From: Larsenimonas rhizosphaerae
Lineage (GTDB): Bacteria; Pseudomonadota; Gammaproteobacteria; Pseudomonadales; Halomonadaceae
DNA length: 64,000 nt
Direction of reading: 5' to 3'
Assembly (NCBI RefSeq): GCF_023700005.1
Contig: NZ_JAMLJK010000002.1
Location: 351,110 to 415,109 of the forward strand
Positions 1 through 9,384 of the stretch are shown here, in pieces. Position numbers and translations under genes: made by a program. Below the pieces are notes generated by a model. That model searched no databases, was not told where the DNA came from, and saw only the letters and a program-made list of their open reading frames with translations. The stretch's first letter is position 1; every line of letters begins with the position of its first letter.

Positions 1-425
1 CCTGGAGCCCAGCGGGCCAGTGAGGTTTCCAGTGACTCGCCATGTGCCTTCCGGCGGACGGCATTTTCCTGCGCCTTGAGGGCGTCCAGCCGGGTCAGGG
101 CCTCGCGCTCACTGTCGAGCTCATCCACCTTGAGCTGTTCACGTATTCCATGGGCCAGTGGCGAGTGAGCTGCCGTGCCCTTGAGGGCCTGGCGACAGCG
201 CCTCAGTGGCAGGGTCATGTCATGCTGCCAGCGTCGTACGCCCGCCAGTGCCGCTTCCCAGTCGTTGTTCAGGGTCAGACCCTGCTGGTCCAGCCAGCAA
301 AGCCACAGTAGTTCGCAGACATCAAGGCCGGCATTCTCCTGAAGATCCAGACACAGGGCCTGAACACCGTCTTTCGCGTACAAGCGCAGCGCGTAGTGCC
401 ACAATTGCGTAGAATGGTCGGTCAT
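1..425 (-). CDS. TIGR02444 (DUF2390) family protein, C-terminus cut by window edge
   Basis: Reading the complement from the ATG at 423-425 gives 141 codons with no stop before the left edge. The protein begins MTDHSTQLWHYALRLYAKDG and continues with a Cys/Leu/Trp-rich helix (ELLWLCWLDQQG). That opening (a short W/Y-rich helix, then a 'vC.LLWLcWLd' segment and a run of charged helices) is what I know of the TIGR02444/DUF2390 family of small proteins of unknown function in pseudomonads and relatives. The gene is divergent from yheS with a 68-bp gap; in related genomes the two are neighbours as well. Nothing in the visible part indicates a membrane or secretion signal. Family assignment is by recall of sequence style and context, so moderately sure; function unknown. 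Confidence 0.75.
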   Translation of the reverse strand, partial: MTDHSTQLWHYALRLYAKDGVQALCLDLQENAGLDVCELLWLCWLDQQGLTLNNDWEAALAGVRRWQHDMTLPLRRCRQALKGTAAHSPLAHGIREQLKVDELDSEREALTRLDALKAQENAVRRKAHGESLETSLARWAP

Positions 426-493
426 TTATCGCCTCAGAATAGTCCCGCCCCCGCCTTTCGGGGCGTGGAACGTATGAACGCCGTGGAGAGAAC

Positions 494-2407
494 ATGATTG
501 CATTTCGACAACTGGCGCTGCAACGCGGTGGGACGCCGCTGATTACCAGTGCCGATGTTCGCATCAACGATGGCAGCCGAGTAGGTATTGTCGGCCCCAA
601 CGGAGCCGGCAAATCGAGCCTGTTCAAGCTGCTGCTTGGCGAGTTGACGCCTGATCAGGGCAGTATCGACTATACCAACGGATTGCGCATGGCCCACATG
701 GCCCAGGAGCTTGATGCCCTGGATCGGCCGATCGTTGAAGTGGTCATGGACGGCGACCCGGCACTGAGAGAGGTCGAGCGCTCGCTTGAAGTGGCCCGTG
801 AGGCCGGTGACAACCACCGGGAAGCCGAACTGCACGGCCACTTTGACGCGCTGGACGGGTATACCGCCCGCTCCAGGGCCGAACAGCTGTTGATGGGGCT
901 CGGGTTTACCCAGCCTCAGCTTCGGGCTCCGCTCAGCGATTTTTCCGGTGGCTGGCGGATGCGTGTCAATCTCGCCAAGACCCTGTTCATGCCCTCGGAC
1001 CTGATGCTGCTGGACGAGCCGACCAACCACCTGGATCTGGATGCCCTGCTGTGGCTGGAACAGTGGCTTGTCCGTTATGAGGGCACGCTGCTGCTGATCT
1101 CTCATGACCGCGACTTTCTGGATGCGGTCTGCAACCATATTCTGCATTTTGATCATGGTACCCTGGTGCTCTATCGCGGTGGCTATTCCACGTTCGAGCG
1201 CACGCGTGCCGAACAGATTGCCCAGCGCGAGGCGCAGCGGGTCAAACAGGAGGCGCGTCGGGCCGAGATCGAGCAGTTTGTTGCACGGTTCAAGGCCAAG
1301 GCCACCAAGGCTCGTCAGGCGCAGAGTCGACTCAAGATGCTCGAGCGAATGGAAGATATTGCCGCGACCCGTGCCGATTCTCCGTTCCAGTTCACCCTGC
1401 CCTGTGCCGACAAGACCTCTCATCCCCTGCTGGCGCTGGATCATGCCGAGCTGGGATATGCTGATACGGCAATTCTGTCGCAGGTACGTCTGACGCTGGC
1501 GCCTGGGCAGCGCATTGGTCTGCTGGGCCCCAACGGAGCGGGCAAGTCGACGTTGATCAAGTCGTTGACCGGTGATCAGGCCTTGATCAATGGCAAGCGG
1601 GTGGAAGGCGAACACCTGGTGCTGGGGTATTTCGCACAGCATCAGCTGGAAGCCCTGGATATCAAGGCCAGCCCGTTCATGCACATTCAGCGGCTTTCGC
1701 CTGGCGCCAGTGATCAGGATATCCGCAATTTCCTCGGGGGCTTCGGGTTCAAGGGGGACGATATCTTCAGTGAAGTGGGCAAGTTTTCCGGTGGCGAGAA
1801 GGCGCGCCTGGCCCTTTCACTGATTGCCTGGCAACGGCCCAACCTGCTGTTGCTCGATGAGCCGACCAACCACCTTGATCTGGACATGCGTGAGGCCCTG
1901 ACCGAGGCGCTGGCAGCGTTCGAGGGCGCTGTCGTGATCGTCTCGCACGACCGACATCTGTTGAACGCCAGCGTTGACGAGTTCTGGTGCGTGGCGGATG
2001 GGCGAGTCACGGCCTTTGACGGAAACCTGGAAGACTACCGTCAATGGCTCAAGCAGCGTGAAATGACGCGCAGTACCGCTGATGCGTCTTCCGGCGCTGC
2101 CGAGCCGCGGGTGGATAAGAAGGCGGCTCGCAAGGCCGCAGCCGAGCTGCGTGAAAGGATGCGCCCGCTCAGGAACACTCGCGACAAGGCTGAAAAGACC
2201 ATGGTCGCGCTGCAGAAGGACCTTGATGCGCTGGAGCAGTCGCTGGGAGATGACACGCTTTATACCGATAGCCGCCGCAAGGATGAGCTGAACCGGCTGC
2301 TGACTCGGCAGGGGGAGCTCAAGACACAACTGGACGCCAGTGAGCAGGCCTGGCTTGATGCCGAAGAGGCGCTTGAGGCCTATGCTGATACGCTGGATGC
2401 CTCCTGA
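494..2407 (+). CDS. yheS: ABC-F family ribosome-associated ATPase YheS
   Basis: A 637-residue protein with two ABC ATPase domains and no transmembrane segments. The first Walker A (GPNGAGKS) is at about residues 34-41, followed by the signature FSGGWRMR and Walker B DEPTNHLDLD. The second Walker A is near residue 344, with FSGGEKARLAL near 430 and another DEPTNHLDLD. The linker between them (about 235-285) is Arg/Lys/Gln-rich, as expected for the P-site tRNA interaction motif of ABC-F proteins, and the C-terminal 90 residues are a charged coiled coil. The length and the FSGGWRMR/HLDLD segments match E. coli YheS more closely than Uup or EttA. ABC-F proteins act on the ribosome to relieve stalled or slow translation. 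The start is supported by GGAGAGA just upstream. Confidence 0.93.
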   Translation: MIAFRQLALQRGGTPLITSADVRINDGSRVGIVGPNGAGKSSLFKLLLGELTPDQGSIDYTNGLRMAHMAQELDALDRPIVEVVMDGDPALREVERSLEVAREAGDNHREAELHGHFDALDGYTARSRAEQLLMGLGFTQPQLRAPLSDFSGGWRMRVNLAKTLFMPSDLMLLDEPTNHLDLDALLWLEQWLVRYEGTLLLISHDRDFLDAVCNHILHFDHGTLVLYRGGYSTFERTRAEQIAQREAQRVKQEARRAEIEQFVARFKAKATKARQAQSRLKMLERMEDIAATRADSPFQFTLPCADKTSHPLLALDHAELGYADTAILSQVRLTLAPGQRIGLLGPNGAGKSTLIKSLTGDQALINGKRVEGEHLVLGYFAQHQLEALDIKASPFMHIQRLSPGASDQDIRNFLGGFGFKGDDIFSEVGKFSGGEKARLALSLIAWQRPNLLLLDEPTNHLDLDMREALTEALAAFEGAVVIVSHDRHLLNASVDEFWCVADGRVTAFDGNLEDYRQWLKQREMTRSTADASSGAAEPRVDKKAARKAAAELRERMRPLRNTRDKAEKTMVALQKDLDALEQSLGDDTLYTDSRRKDELNRLLTRQGELKTQLDASEQAWLDAEEALEAYADTLDAS

Positions 2408-2424
2408 GACAGGGAGAAGGAACC

Positions 2425-2706
2425 ATGATGACAAGAAGCCGAGGGACGTGGTGGCTGGCAGGCGTGCTGGTTCTGCTGGCCGGTTGCGCCAATGACACCC
2501 TGACGATGAGCAACTATGAGCGGTTAAGCCCGGGCATGACCCGTGCCGAGGTGGAGGCTGTGCTGGGTGAGGGTGAAAAATGTACTGGTGCCATGGGGTT
2601 TTCCAATTGTGTATGGGGTGACCGCAGGCGATCGATACAGGCGCAGTTCGTAGCCAACAGGGCCATCACGTTCCAGTATCAGGGGCTTGAGCAGACCGGA
2701 CGCTAG
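2425..2706 (+). CDS. small outer-membrane-type lipoprotein, SmpA/OmlA-like (DUF3862-like)
   Basis: A 93-residue protein starting 17 bp after yheS, preceded by GGGAGAAGGA. Residues 1-20 form a signal peptide (Arg residues, then a Leu/Val-rich core) ending in the lipobox LLAG-Cys21. The residues after Cys21 are Ala-Asn, without the Asp that retains lipoproteins in the inner membrane, so outer-membrane sorting is expected. The mature part (MSNYERLSPGMTRAEVEAVLG) carries the 'y..l..GMt..eV..ilG' pattern of the BamE/SmpA/DUF3862 fold, and two later Cys residues (in KCTG and NCVW) could form a disulfide. Probably co-transcribed with yheS. Exact role unknown. Confidence 0.8.
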   Translation: MMTRSRGTWWLAGVLVLLAGCANDTLTMSNYERLSPGMTRAEVEAVLGEGEKCTGAMGFSNCVWGDRRRSIQAQFVANRAITFQYQGLEQTGR

Positions 2707-2774
2707 AGCGTCTGTGGCATGGCACTGACATCATCCCGTCTGCGGCGGTAAGTCACATGTCCCGTGATCACCGT

Positions 2775-2801
2775 ACAGGGGCGCCCATGGGGCGCCCCTG
2801 T
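2775..2801. terminator. perfect hairpin between convergent genes
   Basis: ACAGGGGCGCCC (2775-2786) and GGGCGCCCCTGT (2790-2801) form a perfect 12-bp stem with a 3-nt loop in the gap between the lipoprotein gene (+) and the hydroxybutyrate dehydrogenase gene (-). There is no T-run on either side, so it may be a weak bidirectional terminator or an RNA 3'-end stabiliser. Confidence 0.55.
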
Positions 2802-2817
2802 CGTATCAGGCCCTGAC

Positions 2818-3621
2818 TTACTGCATGTACCAGCCATGGCTTACCAGAATGGACTGGCCTGTCAGCGCGTTGGACGGGAAGGTCACCAGGTACAGCGCTG
2901 TTTCTGCCACGTCCTCGACGGTGGTGAACGTCTGATCCACGGTGTCCTTCAGGAAGATCTTCTCGACGACTTCATCTTCGGTCATGTTGTGCTCGCGCGC
3001 CTGATCGGGGATCTGTTTTTCCACCAGCGGTGTTTTTACATACCCCGGGCAGATGGTGTTTGAACGGATACCGTACTGGGCACCTTCCTTGGCCATGGTG
3101 CGGCACAGACCCAGCAGGCCGTGCTTGGCCGTAACGTAGGGTGACTTCATGGCCGAGGCCTCATGGGAGTGGGCCGAGCCCATGTACAGCAGGCAGCCGC
3201 CTTCCTTCTGAGTCATCATCTGGCGAAACGCCGCTCGGGTGCACAGGAAGCTGCCATCCAGCTGGACATCGGTCACCTTCTTCCAGTTGGCGTAGGAAAG
3301 CTTGTGGATCGGTTCGACATGCTGGGCGCCGGCATTGGCAATCATGATATCCAGCCGGCCGAACTGGTCGATGGCGGCCTTGAAGGCATCTTCTACTTCC
3401 TGTTCATCCGTCACGTTGGCTGCAACGCCCAGCGCGGTGCCGCCCGCGCGTCCGATATCCTCCGCTGCCTTGTCGGCGGCGTCCTTGTCCATGTCGAGAA
3501 TCACGACCCTTGCGCCCTGTTCCGCAAATAAAACAGCAATCTGCTTGCCGATGCCGCTGGCGGCGCCGGTGATCAGGGCGACCTTGTCCTTGAGGCGGTC
3601 CTGCGCGGGGTAGGCTGACAT
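2818..3621 (-). CDS. 3-hydroxybutyrate dehydrogenase (short-chain dehydrogenase)
   Basis: Predicted 267-residue classical SDR. The nucleotide-binding TGAASGIG is at residues 18-25, Asn96-Ala-Gly at 96-98, the catalytic Ser149, and Tyr162-x3-Lys166 (YVTAK). The C-terminal region PGYVKTPLVEKQIP...FPSNALTGQS and the final HGWYMQ match NAD-dependent D-beta-hydroxybutyrate dehydrogenases, which oxidise 3-hydroxybutyrate to acetoacetate, the step after polyhydroxybutyrate depolymerisation. The ATG at 3621 is chosen over the upstream in-frame ATG because AAGGAGAG precedes it. It is the last gene of a leftward cluster with acetoacetate decarboxylase and a patatin-like hydrolase, which fits ketone-body/PHB turnover. 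Substrate is inferred from subfamily motifs and context. Confidence 0.88.
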   Translation of the reverse strand: MSAYPAQDRLKDKVALITGAASGIGKQIAVLFAEQGARVVILDMDKDAADKAAEDIGRAGGTALGVAANVTDEQEVEDAFKAAIDQFGRLDIMIANAGAQHVEPIHKLSYANWKKVTDVQLDGSFLCTRAAFRQMMTQKEGGCLLYMGSAHSHEASAMKSPYVTAKHGLLGLCRTMAKEGAQYGIRSNTICPGYVKTPLVEKQIPDQAREHNMTEDEVVEKIFLKDTVDQTFTTVEDVAETALYLVTFPSNALTGQSILVSHGWYMQ

Positions 3622-3711
3622 ATGGCTCTCCTTGGCGATGGTCGGGCGCGTCGTGCCCGTACTGGAATGAAACCGCGCGGGGCATCCCGGCACCGTTTCG
3701 AGAATATCAGG

Positions 3712-4455
3712 TTAGGCTAAATAGTCGTGTACTACCCGGCCGTAGGGCAGGGTGAGGTCAGTCAGGAGGTGCTGAACGCTGACAATGTCCCGCACCGGCA
3801 GATCCGCGACCGGGGCGAAGACGTGTTCATACAGCTGCAGGCGCCCCGGGCCTTCCCACGCGCCCTTGATCACCAGATCCTCCAGGCCCACTTCCACCAG
3901 TTCAGCAATGCGCGGGCTGCCATCGACATGGGGAATCAGCTTGTACAGCAGGGTGGGCGTGTCCAGCATATCCTGGCGCACCCTGTTCGTATCCAGAGCA
4001 CGGTGCTTGAACCCCATGGTGGCCTGAGCTACCGGCATGCCGGCGTATTCAAGCGTGCCGGTGAGGGTGTCATGCATGATCGAAAGCCGCGGGGTGGCCA
4101 GCTTCTTGGGGAACCCCCACAGTTCCCGGCCCCCGGCAATGGGCGCGTGGTCGTCCAGATACATGGCGCGCTGATAGCCGTAGGCCTTTCCTTCAAGGAG
4201 GCAGGGAATGACCTGGCCGGACTCGACGTACTGCCCGAAACCGGTGGAATCCGGCATGTTGATGAATTCAAATTTCACCAGCGGCTCATCGAAGGTCAGT
4301 GGCTCCGGCAGTACTCGCCGGAGGGCCTGGGCATCGGTGCGGTAGGTGATGTTGAAAAACTCCCGGTTCACGAACCGATAGGGGCCCGGTGGATAGGAGG
4401 GGCAGTCCCAGGGCATGGCAACGCTGTGCTCGGGCAGGGAAGGGGTTTTTTTCAT
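3712..4455 (-). CDS. adc: acetoacetate decarboxylase
   Basis: A 247-residue protein of the acetoacetate decarboxylase family. The active-site segment [12 protein letters not shown] holds the two adjacent lysines (Lys117-Lys118). By analogy with the clostridial enzyme the first forms the Schiff base with acetoacetate, giving acetone and CO2. Glu111 lies just before it, in the position of a family catalytic residue. The N-terminal region ([29 protein letters not shown]) is the usual beta-cone start. It sits between the patatin-like gene and the hydroxybutyrate dehydrogenase gene, probably in one leftward operon. Some family members act on other beta-keto acids, so the substrate is the expected one rather than proven. 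Confidence 0.9.
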   Translation of the reverse strand: MKKTPSLPEHSVAMPWDCPSYPPGPYRFVNREFFNITYRTDAQALRRVLPEPLTFDEPLVKFEFINMPDSTGFGQYVESGQVIPCLLEGKAYGYQRAMYLDDHAPIAGGRELWGFPKKLATPRLSIMHDTLTGTLEYAGMPVAQATMGFKHRALDTNRVRQDMLDTPTLLYKLIPHVDGSPRIAELVEVGLEDLVIKGAWEGPGRLQLYEHVFAPVADLPVRDIVSVQHLLTDLTLPYGRVVHDYLA

Positions 4456-4508
4456 GACATGCTCCTGTGTTTCGTGATCCGGTCGGGCAGGGGCCCACTG
4501 GCCGGTGC

Positions 4509-5645
4509 TCAGGATTCTTCAACCAGCTGGCCATCCCTGTTGCTGCGAAAACTGCAGACGCGGGCGCCGATGTCATCGCTGACCGGGTCCTTGTGACAGG
4601 GGCAGATGTCGAGGGCCTGGGTCATGTCATCGTGGCCTGCCTGTCGGCGCGCGACGATGCTTGACCAGGAAAAGTCGATGTCCTTCTGCGCGGTTTCCTG
4701 TTCTCGTACCGGTGCCAGCAATCGCACGATATTGACCGGCTGCTGAAGGCCCAGTTTCAGGATTTCACTGATCTGGGAGGTGTGACGTACTTCTTCGGGC
4801 AGATGGTGGGACAGGGTGCGAATGGCGGCCTTCAGGGCATGAATACGCTTCAGGAAGTGTACGTTCTGACCTGCACGGGTGGCGTACTGAATGTCCTTTT
4901 CCCGATTGATGGCTTCCATGATGGTCGAGGGCGCCGGTCCGGCGGCGTGCCAGAGATCCACCACGTAGCAGTTGACGGGCAGGTTGCTGCCGGGCGGCTC
5001 TTCTTCCAGTACATAATCAAGCGGTGTGTTGGAGACGAGCCCGCCATCCCAGTAGAGCTCGCCGTCAACCTCTACCGGCGGAAAGCCGGGAGGAAGTGCA
5101 CCGCTGGCCATGATGTGTTCGGCATTCAGGGGGTGATGGTGGCTATCGAAGTAGGTCAGTTCCCCCTTGCCAACATTGACGGCGCCGACACTCAATCGGA
5201 TGCCATCATGAAAGTTGCGAGTGCCCAGGGCATCGAAATCCACCAGCCGATTCAGGGTGGCCCGCAGGGCCGAGGTGTCATAGAACCCGGGCAATGTGCC
5301 GTTGGGGTGTAACAGTGGAATCGACCAGGGGCGGCGAGGCGTGAAAAAGTTCGGTACGCCGCGGGTCAGTGCCATATAGCGTGCGGCCTGACTCTCCATT
5401 CTGTCGCTCTGCGGGCCGAAGCTGTGGCCGGGCTGGGCAATCTCTTCCCAGAAGGCTTCCAGACGCTGCAGGCTGTGTTCGGTGTCGCCACCGGCAATCA
5501 GTGCCCCATTCAGCGCGCCCACCGAGGTACCCACGACCCAGTCAGGTCGTATGCCTGCCCGGTTCAGCGCCTCGTAAACACCTACCTGATAGGCCCCCAG
5601 AGCGCCTCCGCCCTGCAACAACAGGATATTCATTGCCCGCGACAT
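4509..5645 (-). CDS. patatin-like phospholipase family protein with C-terminal DUF3734-type region
   Basis: Predicted 378 residues. The oxyanion hole [10 protein letters not shown] (11-20), nucleophile elbow GTSVG with Ser41, and the catalytic Asp200 in DGG form the patatin Ser-Asp dyad. The C-terminal part (about 250-340) is the helical extension seen in DUF3734-type patatins. No signal peptide is present, so it should be cytoplasmic. The start at 5645 is chosen because GGGAGGG lies 4 nt upstream; an upstream in-frame start has no such site. Its place first in an operon with acetoacetate decarboxylase and 3-hydroxybutyrate dehydrogenase, an arrangement I recall from other proteobacteria, suggests a role in lipid or PHB-granule turnover. 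Actual substrate unknown. Confidence 0.87.
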   Translation of the reverse strand: MSRAMNILLLQGGGALGAYQVGVYEALNRAGIRPDWVVGTSVGALNGALIAGGDTEHSLQRLEAFWEEIAQPGHSFGPQSDRMESQAARYMALTRGVPNFFTPRRPWSIPLLHPNGTLPGFYDTSALRATLNRLVDFDALGTRNFHDGIRLSVGAVNVGKGELTYFDSHHHPLNAEHIMASGALPPGFPPVEVDGELYWDGGLVSNTPLDYVLEEEPPGSNLPVNCYVVDLWHAAGPAPSTIMEAINREKDIQYATRAGQNVHFLKRIHALKAAIRTLSHHLPEEVRHTSQISEILKLGLQQPVNIVRLLAPVREQETAQKDIDFSWSSIVARRQAGHDDMTQALDICPCHKDPVSDDIGARVCSFRSNRDGQLVEES

Positions 5646-5745
5646 CAGACCCTCCCGAACGCAGCACACTGTGGCGCTGCGGGGTGAACGTGATTTTATT
5701 CCAGCCTAGGAAAGTTTATGTTGCGGTGCAATATAAAAACGGGGG

Positions 5746-6183
5746 TCAGGCCTCCAGCAAAAAGGTGACCGGGCCGTCATTGGTCAGTGATATCTGCATG
5801 TCGGCACCAAACCGTCCGGTCTCGACCGGCGCGTGTCGTTCGCGAGCCAGGGTAACCAGGGTATTAAACAGTTCTTCGCCCACCGCCGGGGAGGCGCCGG
5901 ATGAGAAGCCGGGACGCAGGCCCTTGCGCGTATCGGCCACCAGCGTGAACTGGGAGACCAGCAGCAGCCCGCCACCGGTCGCCCCAAGGCCGAGATTCAT
6001 GCGGCCATCATCATCGTTGAAAATGCGATACCCCAGCAGCTTGTTCAGTAACCGCTCGGCGCGCTCTGGGGTATCGTCACGCTCGATGCCGATCAGCGCC
6101 AGCAGCCCCGGGCCGATATCGCCGACACAGGTGCCATCGATATGCACTGCGGCATGACTGACCCGTTGAATCAGGGCTTTCAT
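5746..6183 (-). CDS. dtd: D-aminoacyl-tRNA deacylase
   Basis: 145 residues, the same length as E. coli Dtd. It starts [17 protein letters not shown] and carries the two family motifs: SQFTL (about 78-82) and the C-terminal NDGPVTF with the Gly-cisPro that gives the enzyme its chiral specificity. It hydrolyses D-aminoacyl-tRNA, and also Gly-tRNA(Ala), in the cytoplasm, preventing D-residue incorporation. It lies 34 bp after the universal stress gene on the same strand. Confidence 0.96.
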   Translation of the reverse strand: MKALIQRVSHAAVHIDGTCVGDIGPGLLALIGIERDDTPERAERLLNKLLGYRIFNDDDGRMNLGLGATGGGLLLVSQFTLVADTRKGLRPGFSSGASPAVGEELFNTLVTLARERHAPVETGRFGADMQISLTNDGPVTFLLEA

Positions 6184-6217
6184 TCATCATCCTTGTGGTG
6201 TGAAACCAGTGGGCATC

Positions 6218-7075
6218 TTACCAGGTGCGGCACAGCATGATGTCGCAGCGGGTTTCAGACAGCAGTCGCTCCAGCAGGCTGCCCGCCGTGCGGCGGCCGA
6301 TGCCGATGCGTCCATGACTCCCCAGCGCCAGCAGGTCGGGTGGCTGGTCGCGTACTCGCTGGATCAGCACTTCCGTCGGATCCCCCTGCTCAAGCACCAG
6401 TTCAAGGTCCGGTACATCGTCGATATCGGCCATGAAACGTTCGGTTTCAAACTCCAGCTGCTGGCGCAGTTTGGTGCGTTCCTCATTGCGCCAGCGTGCA
6501 TAGCCGGGGTCACTTGCCAGTTCTCTGGAGGCAGGCATGTCCCAGACGTGCAACAGGGTCAGCCGAATGTCGGGAAAGCGCAGCAGGACTTCCTTGAGGG
6601 TGTGACGCGATGCCAGCGAGAAGTCGATGGGGACCAGTACGTCCTGCCAGTTGCGTTTGGTGCTGTGAGAAATGCTCAGTACCGGGCAGGGTGCACGGCG
6701 CATGACGCGGGATACCGTCGTGCCCGTCACGAGATCCTGCTGATGATGCTTGCGGTGGCTGCCAAGAATGGCCAGATCGGCCTTTTGCTCGTAGACCTCG
6801 CGAATGATCTCGGCGTAGGGCGTGCCGGTTACTACCTGAATCATGGTATTGGGTCTTGGCGAGCCCAGCGATTCACAGGTATCTATCAGCAGTTGTTCGA
6901 TTTCACGACTGACCGCCTTTTCCAGCTCGCGCAGCGCCGCTCTGGGAAGAAAGGGGTCAAGTACATGCAGAATGTTAAGCCGGGCGTGGTGCTCATTGGC
7001 CAGCAGTACCGCGCGGGAAAACGCTGCGCGACACTCGTTGGACAGGTCCGTCGCAAGCAGCAGCGTTTGTGTCAT
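6218..7075 (-). CDS. tandem-domain universal stress protein
   Basis: 285 residues with two Usp domains, about 1-136 and 143-285. The second domain ends in GSHGRIGIGRRTAGS, a perfect G-2x-G-9x-G-S ATP-binding motif. The first has GSHRKHHQQDLVTGT, where the second Gly is Arg, so only the second half is likely to bind ATP. This asymmetry is common in tandem (UspE-like) proteins. No membrane segments. Usp proteins are induced under growth arrest and stress; the specific role here is not evident. It precedes dtd on the same strand and follows thiD after 96 bp. Confidence 0.9.
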   Translation of the reverse strand: MTQTLLLATDLSNECRAAFSRAVLLANEHHARLNILHVLDPFLPRAALRELEKAVSREIEQLLIDTCESLGSPRPNTMIQVVTGTPYAEIIREVYEQKADLAILGSHRKHHQQDLVTGTTVSRVMRRAPCPVLSISHSTKRNWQDVLVPIDFSLASRHTLKEVLLRFPDIRLTLLHVWDMPASRELASDPGYARWRNEERTKLRQQLEFETERFMADIDDVPDLELVLEQGDPTEVLIQRVRDQPPDLLALGSHGRIGIGRRTAGSLLERLLSETRCDIMLCRTW

Positions 7076-7171
7076 GACGAGCCTCCAGAAGAGGAAGGGT
7101 GGCAGGTGTGCTCAGTATGGCTGGGCGGGATGAATATTCAACAGCCCCGTGGATGAATTGGGGACTTCGTT

Positions 7172-7978
7172 TTACCACCAGGCATGAAAATGATGTACCG
7201 GCCCCTGTCCCTTTCCTACCCCCAGACGATCGGCTTCTTCCAGACTTCGGGTCATGTAGACCTTGGCAGCCCTGACGGCTGCCGGCAGGGTGGCGTGTTG
7301 GGGCAGCAATGCCGCAATGGCTGACGAGAGCGTACACCCGGTACCGTGCAGGTGGCGTGTTGCGATGCGCGGTGCTTCCAGCCACTCGGTGTCCTGCGCG
7401 GAAATAAGCAGATCGGCACAGGTGCTGTCAGCCAGAAAGCCTCCCTTGAGGAGAACGTGGGAAGACTGCAGGCCGCGCAGGTCATCGCACATGGCCATCA
7501 TGGCATCGCGTGAATCGGGGATGTTCGTACCGAGCAGTTCAGCGGCTTCCGGCAGGTTGGGGGTAACAATATCTGCCAGGGGCACCAGCAGTTCGCATAC
7601 TGCTGCCACGGCGCCGGCGTCGACCAGCCGGTCACCGCTTTTGGCTACCATGACCGGGTCCAGCACGACATGGCGTGGAGCGTACTCCAGTATCAGGCGC
7701 CGAATGCACTGGGCCGTATCCCGGTCAGCCACCATCCCGATCTTGACGGCGTCGATCTCGATATCATCAAACACGGCACGAAGCTGCGCTTCCAGAGCCG
7801 CCAGGGGCAGGGGATATACCTCGCGTACACCGCAGGTATTCTGGGCCACGATGGAGGTGATGGCGCTGGTGGCGTAGCCGCCCAGGGCCGAAAAGGTTTT
7901 CATGTCAGCGTGCATACCGGCGCCGCCGCTTGGGTCCGTGCCTGCGATGGACAGGAGTCTGGGAATGGCCACGATCAC
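7172..7978 (-). CDS. thiD: hydroxymethylpyrimidine/phosphomethylpyrimidine kinase
   Basis: 268 residues of the ribokinase-like fold. The N-terminal SIAGTDPSGGAGMHADMKTF is the HMP-binding signature, VLDPVMVAKSG is central, and HGTGCTLSSAIAA contains the anion hole and catalytic Cys typical of ThiD. It phosphorylates HMP and then HMP-P in thiamine biosynthesis. It is transcribed leftward, divergently from the nuo operon across a 291-bp gap. No TPP riboswitch-like element is evident to me upstream, though I could not fold the region. The ATG at 7978 is preceded by AAAGGAAC. Confidence 0.93.
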   Translation of the reverse strand: MIVAIPRLLSIAGTDPSGGAGMHADMKTFSALGGYATSAITSIVAQNTCGVREVYPLPLAALEAQLRAVFDDIEIDAVKIGMVADRDTAQCIRRLILEYAPRHVVLDPVMVAKSGDRLVDAGAVAAVCELLVPLADIVTPNLPEAAELLGTNIPDSRDAMMAMCDDLRGLQSSHVLLKGGFLADSTCADLLISAQDTEWLEAPRIATRHLHGTGCTLSSAIAALLPQHATLPAAVRAAKVYMTRSLEEADRLGVGKGQGPVHHFHAWW

Positions 7979-8269
7979 TATGTTCCTTTTTTGTACTGGC
8001 TGTCTGGCAGGCCCCTTCAGGAAGGAATTCGCCCAATTGTGGATTTTGATATGCCGCGTCGTTTAGTATGACCGAATATTCAGCGCGTTAAGATTTAACC
8101 AGGTTTTTTCAATTCCGGAAACGGGCTTGGCATGACTGTGCGGTAATCGTCTACCTTGAAGGTACCAGGGCGCTTGCCAGCGAAAAAGCGCACATAATAA
8201 ATACATTGTGACTAGTCCGCACGGCCTGACCGCCGCGCCCCACACCTTCATTGATGAGTGAGAACAGGC
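7979..8269. other. intergenic region between divergent thiD and nuoA; presumed promoters
   Basis: This 291-bp gap must hold the promoters of thiD (-) and the nuo operon (+). It is more AT-rich than its surroundings. A CATAAT box (8193-8198) and TTGCCA (8174-8179) lie upstream of nuoA, but their 13-bp spacing is too short for a standard sigma-70 pair, so I do not name a promoter. A GCGCTT...AAGCGC inverted repeat overlaps this spot. No open reading frame or terminator is convincing here. Confidence 0.5.
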
Positions 8270-8668
8270 ATGGAGCAGATTGCACAGCATTGGTCGGTAG
8301 CGATTTTTGTCGTCGCTGTTTTCGGGCTGTGTGCCTTCATGGTCGGACTGGCCAGTCTCCTTGGCGGGCGCGCCTGGGGGCATCAGAAAAACACACCCTT
8401 TGAATCCGGTATCGTACCGGTGGGAAGCGCGCACCAGCGCTTTTCCGTCAAGTTCTACATGGTTGCGATGCTGTTCGTCATCTTCGACGTCGAAGCCCTC
8501 TTTCTATTCGCCTGGGCGGTCACCGTGCGTGAAAGCGGCTGGACCGGCTTTGTCGAAGCCTTCATTTTCATCGTTGTGTTATTGGCCGGTCTGATCTACC
8601 TGAGTCGTGTGGGTGCGCTTGATTGGGCGCCCATCAAACGCGCCAAGGAGATCAAGACCTCGTCCTGA
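8270..8668 (+). CDS. nuoA: NADH-quinone oxidoreductase subunit A
   Basis: 132 residues with three transmembrane helices. The conserved FESGI (ESG segment) and [22 protein letters not shown], with the buried acidic residues of the membrane arm, align with E. coli NuoA. The ATG at 8270 is chosen because [13 protein letters not shown] matches the start of the conserved region; a GTG at 8258 is an alternative. First gene of the complex I operon; it contributes to the quinone-tunnel/E-channel region between the peripheral and membrane arms. Confidence 0.95.
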   Translation: MEQIAQHWSVAIFVVAVFGLCAFMVGLASLLGGRAWGHQKNTPFESGIVPVGSAHQRFSVKFYMVAMLFVIFDVEALFLFAWAVTVRESGWTGFVEAFIFIVVLLAGLIYLSRVGALDWAPIKRAKEIKTSS

Positions 8669-8677
8669 GGTTTCTCC

Positions 8678-9355
8678 ATGCAATACAAACTGACGCGTAT
8701 CGATCCGAACGCGCCCGAAACAACCCAGTATCCGGCCGGGGAACGTCGCATCGTCGATGACCCCATGAAGCAGCAGGTTCACAAGAATGTCTTCATGGGC
8801 AAGCTTGAGGATGTGATGCACTCCGCGGTCAACTGGGGACGAAAGAACTCGCTGTGGCCCTACAATTTCGGGTTGTCGTGCTGTTATGTCGAGATGACGA
8901 CTGCCTTTACGGCACCTCATGATGTTGCCCGGTTTGGTGCCGAAGTCATTCGCGCTTCTCCGCGTCAGGCTGATTTCATGGTGATTGCCGGCACCTGCTT
9001 CATCAAGATGGCTCCGGTAATCCAGCAGCTCTATGACCAGATGCTGGAGCCCAAATGGGTCATTTCCATGGGGTCCTGCGCCAACTCCGGCGGAATGTAC
9101 GACATCTACTCTGTCGTGCAGGGCGTAGACAAGTTCCTGCCGGTGGATGTCTATATCCCCGGCTGTCCGCCACGTCCCGAAGCCTTTCTGCAGGGGCTTC
9201 AGCTGTTACAGGATTCGATCCAGGAAGAGCGCCGCCCATTGTCGTGGGTGGTAGGAGACCAGGGCGTGTATCGCGCCGAAATGCCGTCGCAGCGAGAAAA
9301 GCATCGTGCCGAGCGCATCGCCGTGACGGAACTTCGCACCCCTGACCAGATTTAA
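8678..9355 (+). CDS. nuoB: NADH-quinone oxidoreductase subunit B (cluster N2)
   Basis: 225 residues. The N2 [4Fe-4S] ligands are visible: tandem cysteines in SCCYVEM, then [11 protein letters not shown] and PGCPPRPEA. These place the terminal cluster next to the quinone site. Begins 10 bp after nuoA. Confidence 0.97.
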   Translation: MQYKLTRIDPNAPETTQYPAGERRIVDDPMKQQVHKNVFMGKLEDVMHSAVNWGRKNSLWPYNFGLSCCYVEMTTAFTAPHDVARFGAEVIRASPRQADFMVIAGTCFIKMAPVIQQLYDQMLEPKWVISMGSCANSGGMYDIYSVVQGVDKFLPVDVYIPGCPPRPEAFLQGLQLLQDSIQEERRPLSWVVGDQGVYRAEMPSQREKHRAERIAVTELRTPDQI

Positions 9356-9384
9356 CCCTGACTGCTCTTGATAACGGACCGCTC

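Noticed and set aside
434..1684. 416-codon open frame antisense to yheS
   Set aside because: Shadow of yheS on the other strand; composition is explained by the GC-biased codons of the real gene and no family pattern is visible.
2425..2706. Small lipoprotein as BamE itself
   Set aside because: Shares the general fold pattern, but lacks the longer BamE core, and bamE normally neighbours fur/recN, not yheS.
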